A stretch of DNA of 64,000 nucleotides from Rhododendron vialii (taxonomy: Eukaryota > Streptophyta > Magnoliopsida > Ericales > Ericaceae), in contig NC_080560.1 of NCBI RefSeq assembly GCF_030253575.1, positions 11,342,501-11,406,500 of the forward strand. Direction: 5' to 3'. Below, one piece after another: positions 36,494-49,189 of the stretch. The notes under the pieces are model-generated. The model had not been told where the DNA came from and did no database searches. It saw only the letters and a list, made by a program, of their open reading frames with translations. Within the stretch, counting starts at the first letter, position 1. Every line of letters begins with the position of its first letter. The position numbers and the translations under genes were made by a program.

Positions 36494-39400
36494 ATGGGTT
36501 TAGCAATGTTGTACTCATGGCCATCCTCTTTTGCCGTGTATTTTGTTGTTCTCTTGATCTTTGGTTCTGGCCGTGCGATTGGCAGGAATGAGACTGACAA
36601 ACTGGCTTTGCTAGAATTCAAGGCTGAAATAACTAGTGATCCCTTCAGGACTCTGAGCTCATGGAACGAATCCATCCACTTTTGCAAGTGGAGTGGTGTA
36701 ATATGTGGACGTCGGCACCAGAGGGCCGTTGCGTTAGATCTTAATGGTCAAGAATTGGCTGGGTCCATTTCCCCTCACATTGGAAACTTGAGTTTCCTTA
36801 GGGAAATCTGGTTGCGCGGCAATGCATTGAGTGGGAAAATACCTCCACAACTCGGCCGTTTGCACCGACCGCAAATCTTGAGTTTGCGCAACAATTCGAT
36901 TGCCGGAGAAATTCCTGCCAATTTATCGAGTTCCTCTAGACTTACTGTGATTGAGTTTCACACAAATAGGTTGGAAGGGAAAATTCCAGAAGAGCTCGGT
37001 TCGTTGTCAAACCTCAAGGTACTCAGTCTTGTGAAAAACAACTTGACTGGAGTTATTCCATCTACTTTCGGGAATCTGTCATCTCTCCAATTATTTTCTG
37101 CCCTTCAAAATAATATTAATGGCAATTTGCCGGACGTGCTAGGTCAATTGACAAACTTGGGAGCTTTAGCATTGGGAGTTAACAGGTTTGTTGGAACGAT
37201 TCCTTCCTCAATCTTTAATCTGTCTTCTCTGCATGTACTTGATGTGGGAATGAACCAACTTCATGGGAAGCTTCCTTCAGACCTAGGACTAACTCTTCCT
37301 AATCTCCAATTCCTTGGAGCTAGTGCTAACTTTTTTACAGGTTCAATTCCTTTTTCACTTTCCAATGCCTCCAAACTACAGATTGTTGGCATCGCAGACA
37401 ATCGATTAACTGGAAATGTTCCTCATCTAGAGAAGTTGAATGATCTTCAGAAATTAAGCTTTTCCGGTAATTATCTCGGAACTGGGGAAGCTGATGACTT
37501 GAGTTTTCTCTCATCTTTAACCAATGCCACTAGTTTGTATGTTTTGGCTCTACACATCAATAGGTTTGGAGGAGTTTTGCCTAAATCAATCACCAATTTC
37601 TCTGCTGTTTTTGCTCAACTAATCTTGAGTAGAAATGAAATATCCGGGAACATCCCAACTGGGATAGTGCATCTGACTAATTTGGTGCAGATTGAATTGT
37701 CATATAACCTATTCACCGGCGAGATTCCGGATGATATTGGGAAGCTTCAACAGCTGCAACTTTTGAGTCTCTCAAACAATAATTTCTCTGGGAGAATCCC
37801 ATTGTCTTTGGGAAATTTATCTATGTTAAGTCAACTCAACTTGGCCTCAAATAAGTTGTATGGAAACATCCCTTCAGATCTCGGGAAATGCGATCATCTG
37901 AGGGCTTTAGGTCTTTATCAAAACAATCTTCATGGTACCATTCCTAGAGAAGTTACAAGTCTCACATCATTGTTGTATTTCAGTGTATCTGAAAATGATT
38001 TGACTGGTTCCCTTCCAGTTGAACTTGGAAATTTGGAAAATCTAGAAGTACTGCTTGTTTCTGAAAATAGGTTGTATGGTGGAATTCCAAGCTCCCTTGG
38101 TAGTTGCGTAAAATTGAAATTTCTATCTATGAAAGGGAACAACTTCCAAGGGATTCTTCCTTCCTCTTTGAGTTATTTGAGAGGTATCGAGGAATTAGAT
38201 CTTTCTCGGAATAATTTTTCAGGTGAAATCCCAGAGTTTTTGGGGGACTTCAAATTCCTTCAAATATTAAATCTATCCTCAAATGATTTCTCTGGTGAGG
38301 TACCTGAAAGGGGCATCTTTAAGAATGTCACTGCCCTTTTCGTTGAAGGAAACAATAAACTTTGTGGGGGCATACCTGAATTACAGCTACGCGCTTGCAA
38401 CTCCGAAGGGTCTAAAAGGAAAAGATCTACTCTTGCCTTGAAATTAGTAATCCCAATAGTTTTTAGCCTTGTTGGACTACTTTTGATGGTCTTTTACCTT
38501 TGTCATTCGTATAATAGAAAAAGAACAAATTTACCCTCTTTCCAAGTTTTTGGGAGCACATTTCAGACCATATCATATAAAAGTCTAGTTAAAGCTACTA
38601 ATGGTTTCTCCCCGGTGAATTTGATTGGGGTGGGTAGTTTTGGATCGGTGTATAAAGGGATTCTTGATGAGGGTGAAAAAGTTATTGCAGTGAAGGTACT
38701 AAACCTAGAAGCCCGAGGAGCATCCAAGAGTTTCATAGCTGAGTGCAAGGCCTTAAAGAGCATCAAACATCGAAATCTTGTAAAAGTGCTCACAGCATGT
38801 TCAAGTATTGACTATCATGGTAATGATTTCAAAGCTCTGGTTTATGAATTCATGGCTAATGGAAGCCTCGAGGAGTGGTTGCATCCAAATGAGAACGAAG
38901 ATGAGACGAATGAGGATTCGAGGCATTTGAGCATTCTACAAATGTTAGATATTGCCCTTGATGTTGCTTTTGCACTTGATTATCTACACAATCATTGTCT
39001 GGAATCTATTGTCCATTGTGATCTAAAGCCAAGCAATGTTCTTCTAGACAATGAAATGACCGGACATGTTGGCGACTTTGGGTTGGCAAGATTCCTTTTA
39101 GAAGCGTCAGACACTTCTTCAAATCAGTCAACCTCTATCAGCGTAAGAGGCTCTATTGGTTATATTGCTCCAGGTAATTCAACATCTTCTCTATTTTCCT
39201 TTCATATTCACTTTCCAATATGTTCTAAATCTGATTCACATAGACATTGAGTCTACTCTTATCACTAAAATAGTGCTGAAGAATTTTTGCGAAACTCGCA
39301 ATGTTATTTTGCCTTAGAAACGCAGAAATTGGGTTGTGCAGGGTCGAGGCAATTCCTTGGCTCATGAAATGGCTTCCTGGGCTCTCAGAAACAAGTCCTC

Positions 39401-40563
39401 TGGTTCTTTGTTGACAAATGATCTACCTTCGCTTTTTTCAAAAAAATTCAGATTTGGATATGCTTGAGTCATAAGAGTTTTGTTTTGTTTGTTTTGTGTT
39501 GTCTTTAGATCATATTCTCTCTTTGTTTTTCTCGTGCATTGGCCAAAAAAAGGGGTTACAATTATACTTAAGTCAGGTAGTATTCCTATAACTGAGTATC
39601 AAACTATTTCTGGCATCAATGGAAGTATGCCATATATAAATATCAACCCAATCTTAAGTCCATTATGTCCACTAATCTGATCTTATTTTTACTTCATTTT
39701 TTTAGTATTATGTTGTTCCTTCTTTGCAAAGTATTTCAATGAGACAAACGAACGGTTACCAAAATTCTTCTGTAAGTCAATATTCAAGCTGATGGGAACA
39801 AAATACCAGCACAAAGATCGATCATGCGGTTTTGGTTGATTACTTGATTTTGTTTTTGAATGACCAAGTGGTTGCAGTAGTTGATATCATGGGGGATTGA
39901 ACTCCTTAACAATGTATTGCGCTTGAAGTAATTGGTTGTGACTCGTGATAAAGCACAAGGAATCATGTTTTCTCGTAAGTTGAAAAAAGGGCCAGAACTG
40001 TACACACTTGTTTCTGTGCAAAGGGTTGTCTGTGAAAGCAAAATAAGTGTTTTCGATAAAGCTTTCAACTAAGTTCTTTAAAATTATAGGTTAGGGCATG
40101 AATTGCAAGTTTGTCCCCAGTGTCGTCTCTCTATTTGTGACAATTATTATTATTATTATTATTATTTTTAAACTGAGTTCCTTTTGTTTCTGGTTGCAAA
40201 CAAAATACAGAGTACGGCCTCGGAAATGAAGTGTCAGCATCTGGCGACGCGTACAGCTACGGAATTCTCTTATTAGAGATGTTTACGGGGAAGAGACCGA
40301 CGGATAACATGTTTTCCGATAATTCGAGTCTTCATAACTTTGTCAAGATGGCTTTGCCAGAACATGTAGCACGCATCCTTGATCCAAGGCTGCTTCAGGA
40401 TCAGAAGTTTGCTAGCAGTAGTGACAATATCGTGGAATGCCTGATTTCCATATTGGAAGTAGGAGTCGTCTGTTCAGAAGAATCGCCAAGAGATCGGATG
40501 GCCATTAGTGATGTTGTTGCTCAGTTGGGTGTGATCAGAAAGACCCATTTCGGAAAAAAGTGA
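36494..40563 (+). CDS. LRR receptor-like kinase, subfamily XII (At3g47570/EFR type)
   Basis: Exon 1 is 36494-39173 and exon 2 is 40211-40563, with a 1037-bp GT-AG intron splitting the Glu codon of APEYG. The protein has 1010 residues. It shows a signal peptide (SSFAVYFVVLLIFGSG), an LRR N-cap (SSWNESIHFCKWSGVICG), about twenty LRRs between residues 80 and 620, a membrane span near 647-671 (LVIPIVFSLVGLLLMVFYLC) and a kinase. The kinase has GVGSFGSVYKG near 711, VIAVKVLN, HCDLKPSNVLL near 841 (Cys before Asp, so non-RD) and DFGLAR. I chose the ATG at 36494 (ccatgggt) rather than the in-frame one at 36413 because it aligns with the neighbour's start and leads straight into the signal peptide. 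The family senses microbial or endogenous ligands at the plasma membrane; the ligand here is unknown. It looks intact. Confidence 0.92.
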
Positions 40564-42160
40564 AGCTCTACATTGAGGCAGACACCTAGAATTGCATTGC
40601 ATCCCTGAAACCGGTACAACCCTCGGTCTGGTGCGAAATTGGTTTACGGCAACATTTCTCAACGCATATATTTTCCTGGAACAGAAACTGATTGCATGTT
40701 CTAAGTGGCCTTTAGCCAAAAGAAATAATAAGGAAAAACTAGGTGCAGAACCTGCATTTATGTAACTCTAAAAGTTTGCCTATTTTATATGTTGTGTAGC
40801 TTTATGTTAAAATAGATCTTGTTTGATAGATGTTAATGGGACGCTTCGGAGCTGTGTGGCTTAATTTCGTGTGGAGAGATCATTAATAAATGTGTGCTTG
40901 CCATAAAAGACAATTATGTCTTTTCTTGTTAAATGTATGTGGGACTCACGTGTATGTGAGCGGTTTTTTTGGTATTGTGTTCGGATGATTGTGTACCTAA
41001 CATCTCTGAAAAGTCAAAACTATATAAGCAAATCAATTATCTCCTAAAACAACAAATTAGGCAAATCAACGGACCGATCGATCAGATTATCAATCGGCAG
41101 TCAATCGAAACCTTCTGGCATCTTTGAACGTAACGTGGGACTAGAAATTAAAAATGATTTTTTTTTTTTACGGTTTATGAGTGAATCTAGAAGGGACCTA
41201 TTGTACTTTTTAGAAATTGTTTCCAAAATAGGGGTAGGGTCTCCATAGTTGGAGAACCAAAGACAATTTGGAAATCTAAATATCTAAAAAGATGATAGGT
41301 TCCTCAGAAATTCTCTCATAAAGTGCAAAAAATAGAAATAAATTACAAAATCTCCTTCCAATATGTCACATTTATTCTCTATTTTGGAGGTTTAGAGATG
41401 GGTTGGAGATGCTCTAATAGGTTGCTTATCGGTTCTGGACAAATGTGTATTCTTGTTAAACAGAGAGGGACAAAATCGGCAACTCAAATAATCAACATTG
41501 CCCACCTTTCCTCCCTCACGGAATTGCACCAAAACTGGCAAGAAAGGATACGAGAGGGAGCACCGAGGATCTCCTGTCCGAGCCCAATTGGGACAGGGGC
41601 ATGTCTCATTTCTCGGAAGTCGTCGATCTCGCAAATCAACAGTAAAGATATATTGAGTTAGAATAATATTGTTCTCGAGCAAAAAATATTCGGCACATTT
41701 CAACCGTCGATTTGCGAGACCGACAGCTCCGAGGGGTGGGACAGACCCTGTCCGGATTGGGTCGGACAAGGGATCTGGACTCGAGAGGGAGGGGGTTTCT
41801 TCTCTTCATTTCTCATCCTCCCCCACCATTTCTCACCCCTTTGATGATCCAAACATGGGATGGAATCACTTTTTCTCTCATTTTCTTTTCTTTTCTCTCG
41901 AAATCTCTCAATCCAAAGGAGCCCTTAGCCACTCCCTCTTCCTTTTCTTCCACATCTTAATCACACGTGTTTGTAGCTTCTTCCACAGAGTATGCCAAGT
42001 GTTCACCGCCATTCGTTTCAGAATTCGCTCTGCAACAGGAGCATAAAATTTGTCAAATATGCGGATACATAAGAGAATTTTAATAAATTGCTAAAAGAAC
42101 GATCATTTCTCTTCTCTCACCCCAGCAAGGGATCATTTTTCTCTCATATCACTGTTGCTT
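40564..42160. other. Intergenic stretch after the LRR kinases
   Basis: It contains a hairpin MITE at 41568-41774 and, near 41395-41420, a ggttggagatgctctaa end of the kind found on Harbinger-type MITEs. No gene is seen. Confidence 0.45.
41568..41774. mobile_element. Hairpin MITE of about 207 bp
   Basis: The ends gatctcctgtccgagcccaa and ttgggtcggacaagggatc are inverted, as are tctcgcaaatcaac and gtcgatttgcgaga inside. Overlapping open frames on both strands are by-products of the palindrome. Confidence 0.7.
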
Positions 42161-43118
42161 TGAAAGCAAAATCCTTTTTGTTTTTTCCCCTTCCCTTTAC
42201 CGATTGCTTCTTGTTATTATGACCTTGTTTTACCGTTGCAGGTGATGGATCATGGCGGCTATATGTTTTCTTGCGCTTGCAATGTCCCCCCTATTCAACG
42301 TTTTCAGATGCAAGACTCGATTAGGTCAAGGTGCTCCGTTTCGATGATCTTACTTTGAACTTTTGCTGGTTATCTATTGGGGTGCTAATCAAGCCACTTG
42401 ATAATTTTTGAGGACTAATTGTTCAAGCTCTGCTCACATTAATTTTTTTTTGATCGTGATAAGCTTGACTTGTGAAATATATAAGTCCATCTCAAGCTTT
42501 CAAGCCTGAGCTTAAGCTCGTGAAATTTCCGGCCACCAAGCCTGAACTTAAGTTCGTGACTTTCCATGGAATATTTTTATAGGATTTGATGAAGCCTGAA
42601 TTTCTACATGTCTCACTTAACGTTTTCAATCTGGATGCAAAAGTATTGGAAATGTAGTGGTGAAAATATGCAAATGGAAAGAATGATTTCAAATATTTAC
42701 GATATTTATTGATTTATCCTTATCTTTGAAATATTTATGGAATGACCTCTGTTTATAAAAGCCTATCAAACCAAACACTCATATGCTCAGGCTGAATTTA
42801 TAAACAAATGATATTAAAAAGTGATTGAGCTTGGCTTATAATTTGTTTGAATGAGTGCAAACGAGCCGAAAGTCGAGCCAATCTCGAGCTAAGCTCAAGT
42901 TGTTTGGTTTGTTTAGGATCCCTAGTTGTCTAGATTATGCCTGTTAGAAAAATTGGCCAAACCGACACACGCATGTGAAGAACAATCAAGAACGAAGAAT
43001 AAGAACACAACAGATAGTGATTTTTACATGATTCCTCAACTGTATAGTTGAGTATATTGGCTCACTCCAGTTTTGACAAACGAAGAGAGTACAAGTTACA
43101 TTGACTGCTGGGTATAAT

Positions 43119-44535
43119 TGTCACGACCCTAATCCGTCCCTATAGGTCTTATTCATAACCAAGCACCCCTATAGGTCTTATTCATAACCAAGCACCGGTG
43201 AAACCATCACCAAGGCCATTCCATACAAAAACTTTATTATTGTATAATTTAAAGGGACTAGAGTACGTAACCAACACATTTCTTATGTGGTCCAATATAA
43301 TGACAATGGACACACACATAGGGACTACAACATCCAATGACTCCTCATAGCCATGCATAGTTCAACACTTTAGGAGTGTCCTTAACTATTACAAGAATGT
43401 CAAACAAATAGTTAAAATATACCACTTTCATACGAACAAGAAAAGATAGAGATCCTCACATATGCTTCAAGTCCACACAAATGGAAACCACATCATCCAA
43501 TTCTTCAATTCCTGAAAGGTGGAATATTTTCATAAGCCGCAACTCGTATGAATGACTAATACATAAATCGCATGCTTTCCATGGACAATGATAATTCAAG
43601 AGAAAAGCTTATTTCAAGAGAAAGCTCATTTCATAGAACATAGCTTTATAATGCACATCCTCGTATCCTCGTCATTTCATGTTATCAGGCGTCCCTGGCA
43701 ATAGATAAGCTTAGACGTCTCTGTGTTATACCATATCATATCATATTCATATCTTGCTAGCCTTTTAGCATTGTCCACCTTTCATTGATATTCCATGAAG
43801 TTCATGTAAGAGTAAAAAACATGTTCGATAAAGCATTAACGTGGAAAACTTGTATAAAATCATGTAATTTGGATATTAAGTCACTCACCTCGGTTCACGT
43901 AACCACACGGACTTCCTATAATAATTAAGCAACAAAAATATGATTAGTCAATGCCAAATGTGTCTATTCATGCTTAGAATGAGGTCCTAGGAATGTGGGA
44001 GATCAAACGTAAATCATAAACGATGCAGAATTTCTCCAAAGTATGCAGGTGCTACCAGGAGGAAAAAAACCCTCCTACCGGTAGGATAACCAAGAATTCC
44101 AGTTCTAGAGTGTTGCTACTGCTAGGGCCAAAAACCTGCTACTGTTAGAGACTGGGTTTTCCTAAAAAGTGCAGTTCGACTTTCCTTCGATTTCCAACCC
44201 CCCAAACCACTTCGAACACCTCAACCCGCTCTAAAACCTTACAAATTGATAATCAGATGGACTACAAGATCTACCCACAACAGCAGGAAAATCAAGTTCC
44301 AAAACAAACCTTAACACACCAATCAAGGATTCAAGGTCTAGTTCTTGAGCTCCATATAAATTCAATCCCAAAACATATTCTCTTGAATTAAACCCAACTC
44401 AAGCCTACCTCCATGGCTTCAATCAAGTGCGATCTACAAGTAGAGTATGAAATTCACTACTTAAAGCATAAGAATTACCAAATCAGGTCTTCAATTACCA
44501 AGCTGGAACCCCTCTTTCTTCTTCTTCTTCTTGCC

Positions 44536-44587
<52 letters not shown>

Positions 44588-44800
44588 CGGTGCAGATAAG
44601 AACACAGACGTAGAACCCCCTTGTTTTATTAGGCTCCTAGAAAAATTTGTGTGTAAGCCCATGTACTATCATGTGCTCCTACCTACAACAAATAGGGTCA
44701 AGTGAACCCCCTTGTTTTATTAGGCTCCTAGAAAAATTTGTGTGTAAGCCCATGTATTATCATGTGCTCCTACCTACAACAAATAGGGTTAAGTGATTAA
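43119..44800 (+). mobile_element. Probable LTR retrotransposon fragment
   Basis: The block starts tgtcacgaccctaatccg, a start style of some plant Gypsy LTRs, and is absent from the duplicated unit at 51-58 kb. It includes a 29-31-bp tandem pair near 43138-43196, a (CT)n run at 44537-44584 and a 91-bp tandem pair at 44614-44795. The far end and target duplication are not clear. It is a broken fossil. Confidence 0.4.
44614..44795 (+). repeat. 91-bp tandem pair
   Basis: Two nearly identical copies begin aacccccttgttttattagg at 44614 and 44705. Confidence 0.85.
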
Positions 44801-45591
44801 GTCAATAGCTCACGTAATTCGTCAAGACACAACACTATGATCGAGTCACGTAATGTTATGAACGTAAGGTCCATGTTATTGTTAACAGGTTCCTTTAATG
44901 TCTAATAGGTGAGTTAACAGATGTAATTAGTTAACTTCATTCATTTCTTGATCTGATGCTCTAAATAGTGTAAGAAGTTGTTTTGTTATCTGCATTAATT
45001 GGATTGACGCCAGGCATATGTGCATGGATGATGCTGACGATGAAAGCTTCCATTGCTCAAGCAAACTAAGTTTTTTCATCGACTCTGATGCATTGTAGAT
45101 TGAACGTAGAATACATAAGCGGGTATATACTTTGTTCTATCTGAGTGAGTAGCTATTGAACGTGGCATTGAACAGGACAGCGAAGTAATTAGCTAAAAAG
45201 TTCATACACTATCGGCCGTGTAATTTTTGTGTACTTGTACTTCCCATCATAATCCTGTTTTCTATTGTTCCCGTTTCCATCAATTTCCTTGGTTCGTACT
45301 TTTGTTTTTCGTTATGAACTCGTTTTTTCACATTGTGTTCGTTTTTGCGCAGAGATAAATTTCAGGATTCAGAAAAGAACTCTCTGGTGTACCATTAGAA
45401 TTGTTTATTCAAAAAGAACTTCCCGAAATAGCAGTTGGAAAAAGTTAGGCAGACAAGAACGGACGTTTCTTCCGAAAAAACAACCAATAATCCGAAGACC
45501 TGATCCCAAAAGAGAATCTTGAATTTTGTTTGCAAGTTATTCAGTGCTAAGTACATGAAGTATACTTGTATTTTACCTGAATTGCTGCTTT

Positions 45592-48045
45592 TCATCTAGG
45601 ATTAGAAAGAACTGATGCTTGCATAGGAGTTGAAAGAACTGATGATTGTAGTGTTGCAGAAACATGGCCACTGGCAACGGAAGAAGATCCCATTGCATGG
45701 GTGAAGTCGTAGCTGATACTTGGATCCACTTCCATCACTCCTTCCAAAACCTTCACCACGGTCGACATGAGAGGCCTTTTAGTGGGATCATTTTGTAAAC
45801 ACCAAGCTGCAATTCTTATCATTCTCAACATTTCTTCTCGATTTTCAGGCATCTCCTCGTTCAAATCCTCCACAATGTCAAGTAATTGATCGTCCCTTGC
45901 CTTCTTCTGCATCAAACTGAGTAGATGTTTGCTGGATTCTGATCGGGTTCCATCTAAATTTTTCCTGCCGGTAACTATTTCGAGGAGAACAATCCCAAAA
46001 CTGTAGATGTCAACTTTTGTTGTGCTATTTGAATGGCCACATTCTGGAGCAATATACCCAGGAGTTCCTCTCAAAGTGATCAGGACCTGGCTGTTGTCCC
46101 TGTCTACTAGCTTAGATAACCCGAAATCCGAGATTTTGGCATTGAAATTTGCATCCAAGAGAATGTTTTGTGGCTTTATGTCAAGGTGAATGATTCTCTG
46201 TCTGCATTCTTCATGCAAATAGGCCAACCCTTTGGCTATCTGGTGAGTAATCTTCTTACGGGTTTCCCAATCGAGACAAGGTTTTTGGTCCCTATGAAAG
46301 ATCCATTGGTCTAAAGACCCATTACTCATGTACTCATATACTAGAAGGCAAGATTTATCTGCAGAAAAGCCAACCAATCTCACCAGATTAAAATGGTGGA
46401 TGCTGCCAATTGTTTCAACTTCTGCTATGAATTCCCTAACTGCGTGGCCCACTTTATGTAACCGCTTCACTGCGATCTCAGTGCCATCCGGTAACACTCC
46501 TTTGAACACCGAGCCAAACCCACCACTACCAAGCCTCTCCTTGAAATCCCTTGTTGCCACACGAAGTTGCTCATGCGTAAACATAACGGGCATCCCCGGA
46601 ACTTGTCGCATATACTCCTCGACATCCTCTGTGATCGTCTTGCTAAATTTCTTCCAGAATATCAGTATTGAGAGACAGAAAATCAATAGGACAGCAGAAC
46701 CGGAGCCTGCTATTATCTCTATTAGTCTGTTTCGGTTTTTCGGTGCCAGTTTCTCCACTTTAATATATGCTGTTGATGTGAAATTGTAATTTGGAATTTC
46801 TCCTTCTCTTACGGACAAGACCTCTGATGGAATATAACAGAAACCATTTGAATGATTGTTATTATCATACCCGTAGAATGCAGCTTCACATGAACAATTA
46901 TTGTGACAAGCTTCTTTACAGCTCTCTAAATCTGTGATGTTTGAAGCTGCTGCATTTGGATCAATGAAATTGAAGTAACTGACATTTTTCATTTCGACCA
47001 GGTCTGCTTTATCAGAGCGAGCTTGGCACAATTGGGTAGTCCTGGAGCATCTATCATTCTTCCATTTAAACCCTTTGACTCCTTTGGGACAACCACATAT
47101 CCCTTCATCGCAGAAGCCGAAATCCCCGCATTGGCGAGGAAGTTGACAGACTCCGAAATCTTTGGTAACCATATCGACAATCTCATTTGCCCTGGTTGCT
47201 GGTTCGTGCCTGTATAACTTCAAACTCCCATTGCTATTGAGTCGTACGTACTCAACAGACAAATCCAACGGCAGTTTTGAGCGGTTTGATCCCATGTTCT
47301 CGAGGAATCCTCTGGTTTGGAGCTCTGCGTTATCTGAGGTATTGACTTCGATTTTCGTTAGAAGAGGACACCGGCCTCTAAGTGAACTTTGATCCGTGGT
47401 ATCCGGCTCTGGTTCCAGCTGGTAGTACATCTGTGATCCACCGTTACCCACCCTGGTAAATGCAGCTAGTCCAGAGATTGTTACAGTGGCATAGTACAAA
47501 CCCGACACAAGCCTCTGATCCTCGTACAACCGTTGTCCGGCCAACAATGTATCGGTTGGGTGATCAAAAGACTGCCAAACAGCTCCCGTCTCATTAAACA
47601 AAACCAAGTTTCCCAATTCGGTTAAGTTCATTCCCGCCACAGAGATCCCTGCCGTTCCGGTCGACCACACAGTCGATCCATCCGGATTCCGGAGCACTAA
47701 ATCCCCCTCTCGAGTCAGTGTCAGGTTCGCGTTCTCGCTCACCGGGTGTTCCGGGTTTGCTGACCAAACCAAGGCGGGATTGCCTCCTCCAACGACAGTA
47801 ATGCCGAAGTAGTAAGAGGTGCAGTTGCCAGTGCAGTAGAATCCAGAGACAAAGCCGAGGCTCCTTGTTCTTGATAGAATTGCTCTTACTTTTGATCCGT
47901 CGGTGCTGTTTACGTTCATGTCGATCGAGTTGTCGTTTAGCCATGACGTCGGTTCGCTTGAGTTGAGGAGGATTGTGGGGCTGGTTGCGGCTAGAGTGCA
48001 GGCAAAGAAGTAAGGTATAATGAACAGGAAAATGGAGGAGTCCAT
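45592..48045 (-). CDS. G-type lectin S-receptor-like Ser/Thr kinase (SD2-5-like), copy A
   Basis: A single-exon frame of 817 residues encodes a plasma-membrane receptor kinase. In order there is a signal peptide (1-20, IFLFIIPYFFACTLAA), a bulb-type lectin domain (about 60-165, with VWSANPEHPVSENANLTL), an EGF-like Cys cluster near 300-325 (CGDFGFCDEGICGCP), a PAN-like Cys cluster near 375 (CKEACHNNCSCEAAF), a membrane span near 440-465 and a kinase. The kinase has LGSGGFGSVFKG near 504, AVKRL, HLDIKPQN near 620 (Leu before Asp, so not RD), DFGLSK and GTPGYIAPE. The lack of introns is usual for the group. Compared with copy B it lacks one Val in GAVVWQSF and about 25 residues next to the membrane. 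It looks intact. Ligand and role are unknown; relatives act in defence and stress signalling. Confidence 0.92.
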   Translation of the reverse strand: MDSSIFLFIIPYFFACTLAATSPTILLNSSEPTSWLNDNSIDMNVNSTDGSKVRAILSRTRSLGFVSGFYCTGNCTSYYFGITVVGGGNPALVWSANPEHPVSENANLTLTREGDLVLRNPDGSTVWSTGTAGISVAGMNLTELGNLVLFNETGAVWQSFDHPTDTLLAGQRLYEDQRLVSGLYYATVTISGLAAFTRVGNGGSQMYYQLEPEPDTTDQSSLRGRCPLLTKIEVNTSDNAELQTRGFLENMGSNRSKLPLDLSVEYVRLNSNGSLKLYRHEPATRANEIVDMVTKDFGVCQLPRQCGDFGFCDEGICGCPKGVKGFKWKNDRCSRTTQLCQARSDKADLVEMKNVSYFNFIDPNAAASNITDLESCKEACHNNCSCEAAFYGYDNNNHSNGFCYIPSEVLSVREGEIPNYNFTSTAYIKVEKLAPKNRNRLIEIIAGSGSAVLLIFCLSILIFWKKFSKTITEDVEEYMRQVPGMPVMFTHEQLRVATRDFKERLGSGGFGSVFKGVLPDGTEIAVKRLHKVGHAVREFIAEVETIGSIHHFNLVRLVGFSADKSCLLVYEYMSNGSLDQWIFHRDQKPCLDWETRKKITHQIAKGLAYLHEECRQRIIHLDIKPQNILLDANFNAKISDFGLSKLVDRDNSQVLITLRGTPGYIAPECGHSNSTTKVDIYSFGIVLLEIVTGRKNLDGTRSESSKHLLSLMQKKARDDQLLDIVEDLNEEMPENREEMLRMIRIAAWCLQNDPTKRPLMSTVVKVLEGVMEVDPSISYDFTHAMGSSSVASGHVSATLQSSVLSTPMQASVLSNPR

Positions 48046-48100
48046 GGTTACTGTGAAACAAATTTATTGAGGATCTGTTTACGGTGGTGCTTGATCAAGC

Positions 48101-48102
48101 TG

Positions 48103-48140
<38 letters not shown>
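48101..48140. repeat. (GA)n microsatellite upstream of copy A
   Basis: A GA run lies about 60 bp before the ATG. Copy B has the equivalent run at 56714-56748, so it may be a conserved leader element or simple repeat. Confidence 0.9.
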
Positions 48141-48142
<2 letters not shown>

Positions 48143-48885
48143 TACAAGTCCAAGTCAAGATGGGAGACTAGTCAGGCAAAGCTTGGGAGCCGTACAATAG
48201 GCATCTTTGATTAGAAGAAAGATAGAAACTTCCACCCCCCTACGAAACGCATGCCAGGGCCAGTGAAACTCTAAAATTCTTGTCGTTTCTCATTTCCATT
48301 TAATGTGGTTTTTGGAAACAAAAACAAGAGTTCAATGAACCAACTGTAGTTACTCGGGTTGTTTTCACAAAGATAGTTCTCGGAAATTCGATATAATACG
48401 ACTCGGAAGTATTTGGCAAAAAATGAGTGTTTGATCCTTTTCAAGAAAACTACACTGGATATAATTTCTGGAAACAATTTGTCGTATTGTGTATCGTGTT
48501 AGTTTCCATTCTGCTTCCGGGTTTTAGAGAATGATAGTAACCTCTCAGGAAAATGATAAGAACGCGTTAGTGACACAGTCTTGTATTTTCTTGGTTTTTT
48601 TTTTTTAATAAGAACTGCTCTGAAAATGAAGTTCCTGATTTGCATACCCTCAATTGTTATTGAGGAAATAATTTGCAGTGCAACTGATGGATGAGGAAGA
48701 AAAACAATACGTATCGATTTCTCTTTACAATTTGAAAGTATGTTTCCATTGATTTCTCTTTACAATTTGAAAGTATGTTTCCATTGCCTTTTCGTTCGCC
48801 AAAATTTTCATCCAAATTCAGTCTCGTTACATGTCATTTACTCTCCGGGATATGTTTAGACCAAATGCATTGAATGATAACCTGA

Positions 48886-49071
48886 GGAGTTTGGCCAAGT
48901 GGGCCAAGTGGTATGAGAAAGTAAATGAATGTTTACTTTCCATGAGATCACATATTCAAATTTCAAGAAGGTCAAACATTCGAAATCTTGGGGCCATTAG
49001 AGGATTTGTGTCCAAGAATTAATCAAGATGCGCGTATGCTGGCTCGGACATGCGATTCTTAAAAAAAAAAA
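48886..49071 (+). mobile_element. Au-like SINE in duplication unit 1
   Basis: The head gtttggccaagtgggccaag leads to a B-box-like stretch, and the tail reads caagatgcgcgtatgctggc followed by an A run. The copy in unit 2 is split by repeat R, so insertion predates the duplication. Confidence 0.6.
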
Positions 49072-49189
49072 GATGCACAAAATGATCACCTTATCGTACA
49101 GTGAAAGGTGTTGGAAGGGTATACTTTTGCAAATCTCTTTGCGCGCCCCCCGACACACCCCCCGCCCGACCCCACCCCCGGACCAAACT

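Larger units (their letters stand above)
42165..49127. repeat. Segmental duplication, unit 1
   Basis: The unit matches 51455-58072 in order and orientation. It includes the flank with gttttcagatgcaagactc, the SD2-5-like kinase, its (GA)n-bearing upstream region and a SINE. It differs by an LTR-like insertion at about 43119-44800 that unit 2 lacks. Confidence 0.8.

Noticed and set aside
41392-42046. Overlapping frames of 112-125 residues on both strands
   Set aside because: They fall over a hairpin MITE and its T-rich flank and show no domain.
47594-48061. A 155-residue second frame overlapping the start of kinase copy A, repeated at 56201-56668 in copy B
   Set aside because: It is the out-of-frame shadow of the lectin domain and is shared only because the two copies are alike.
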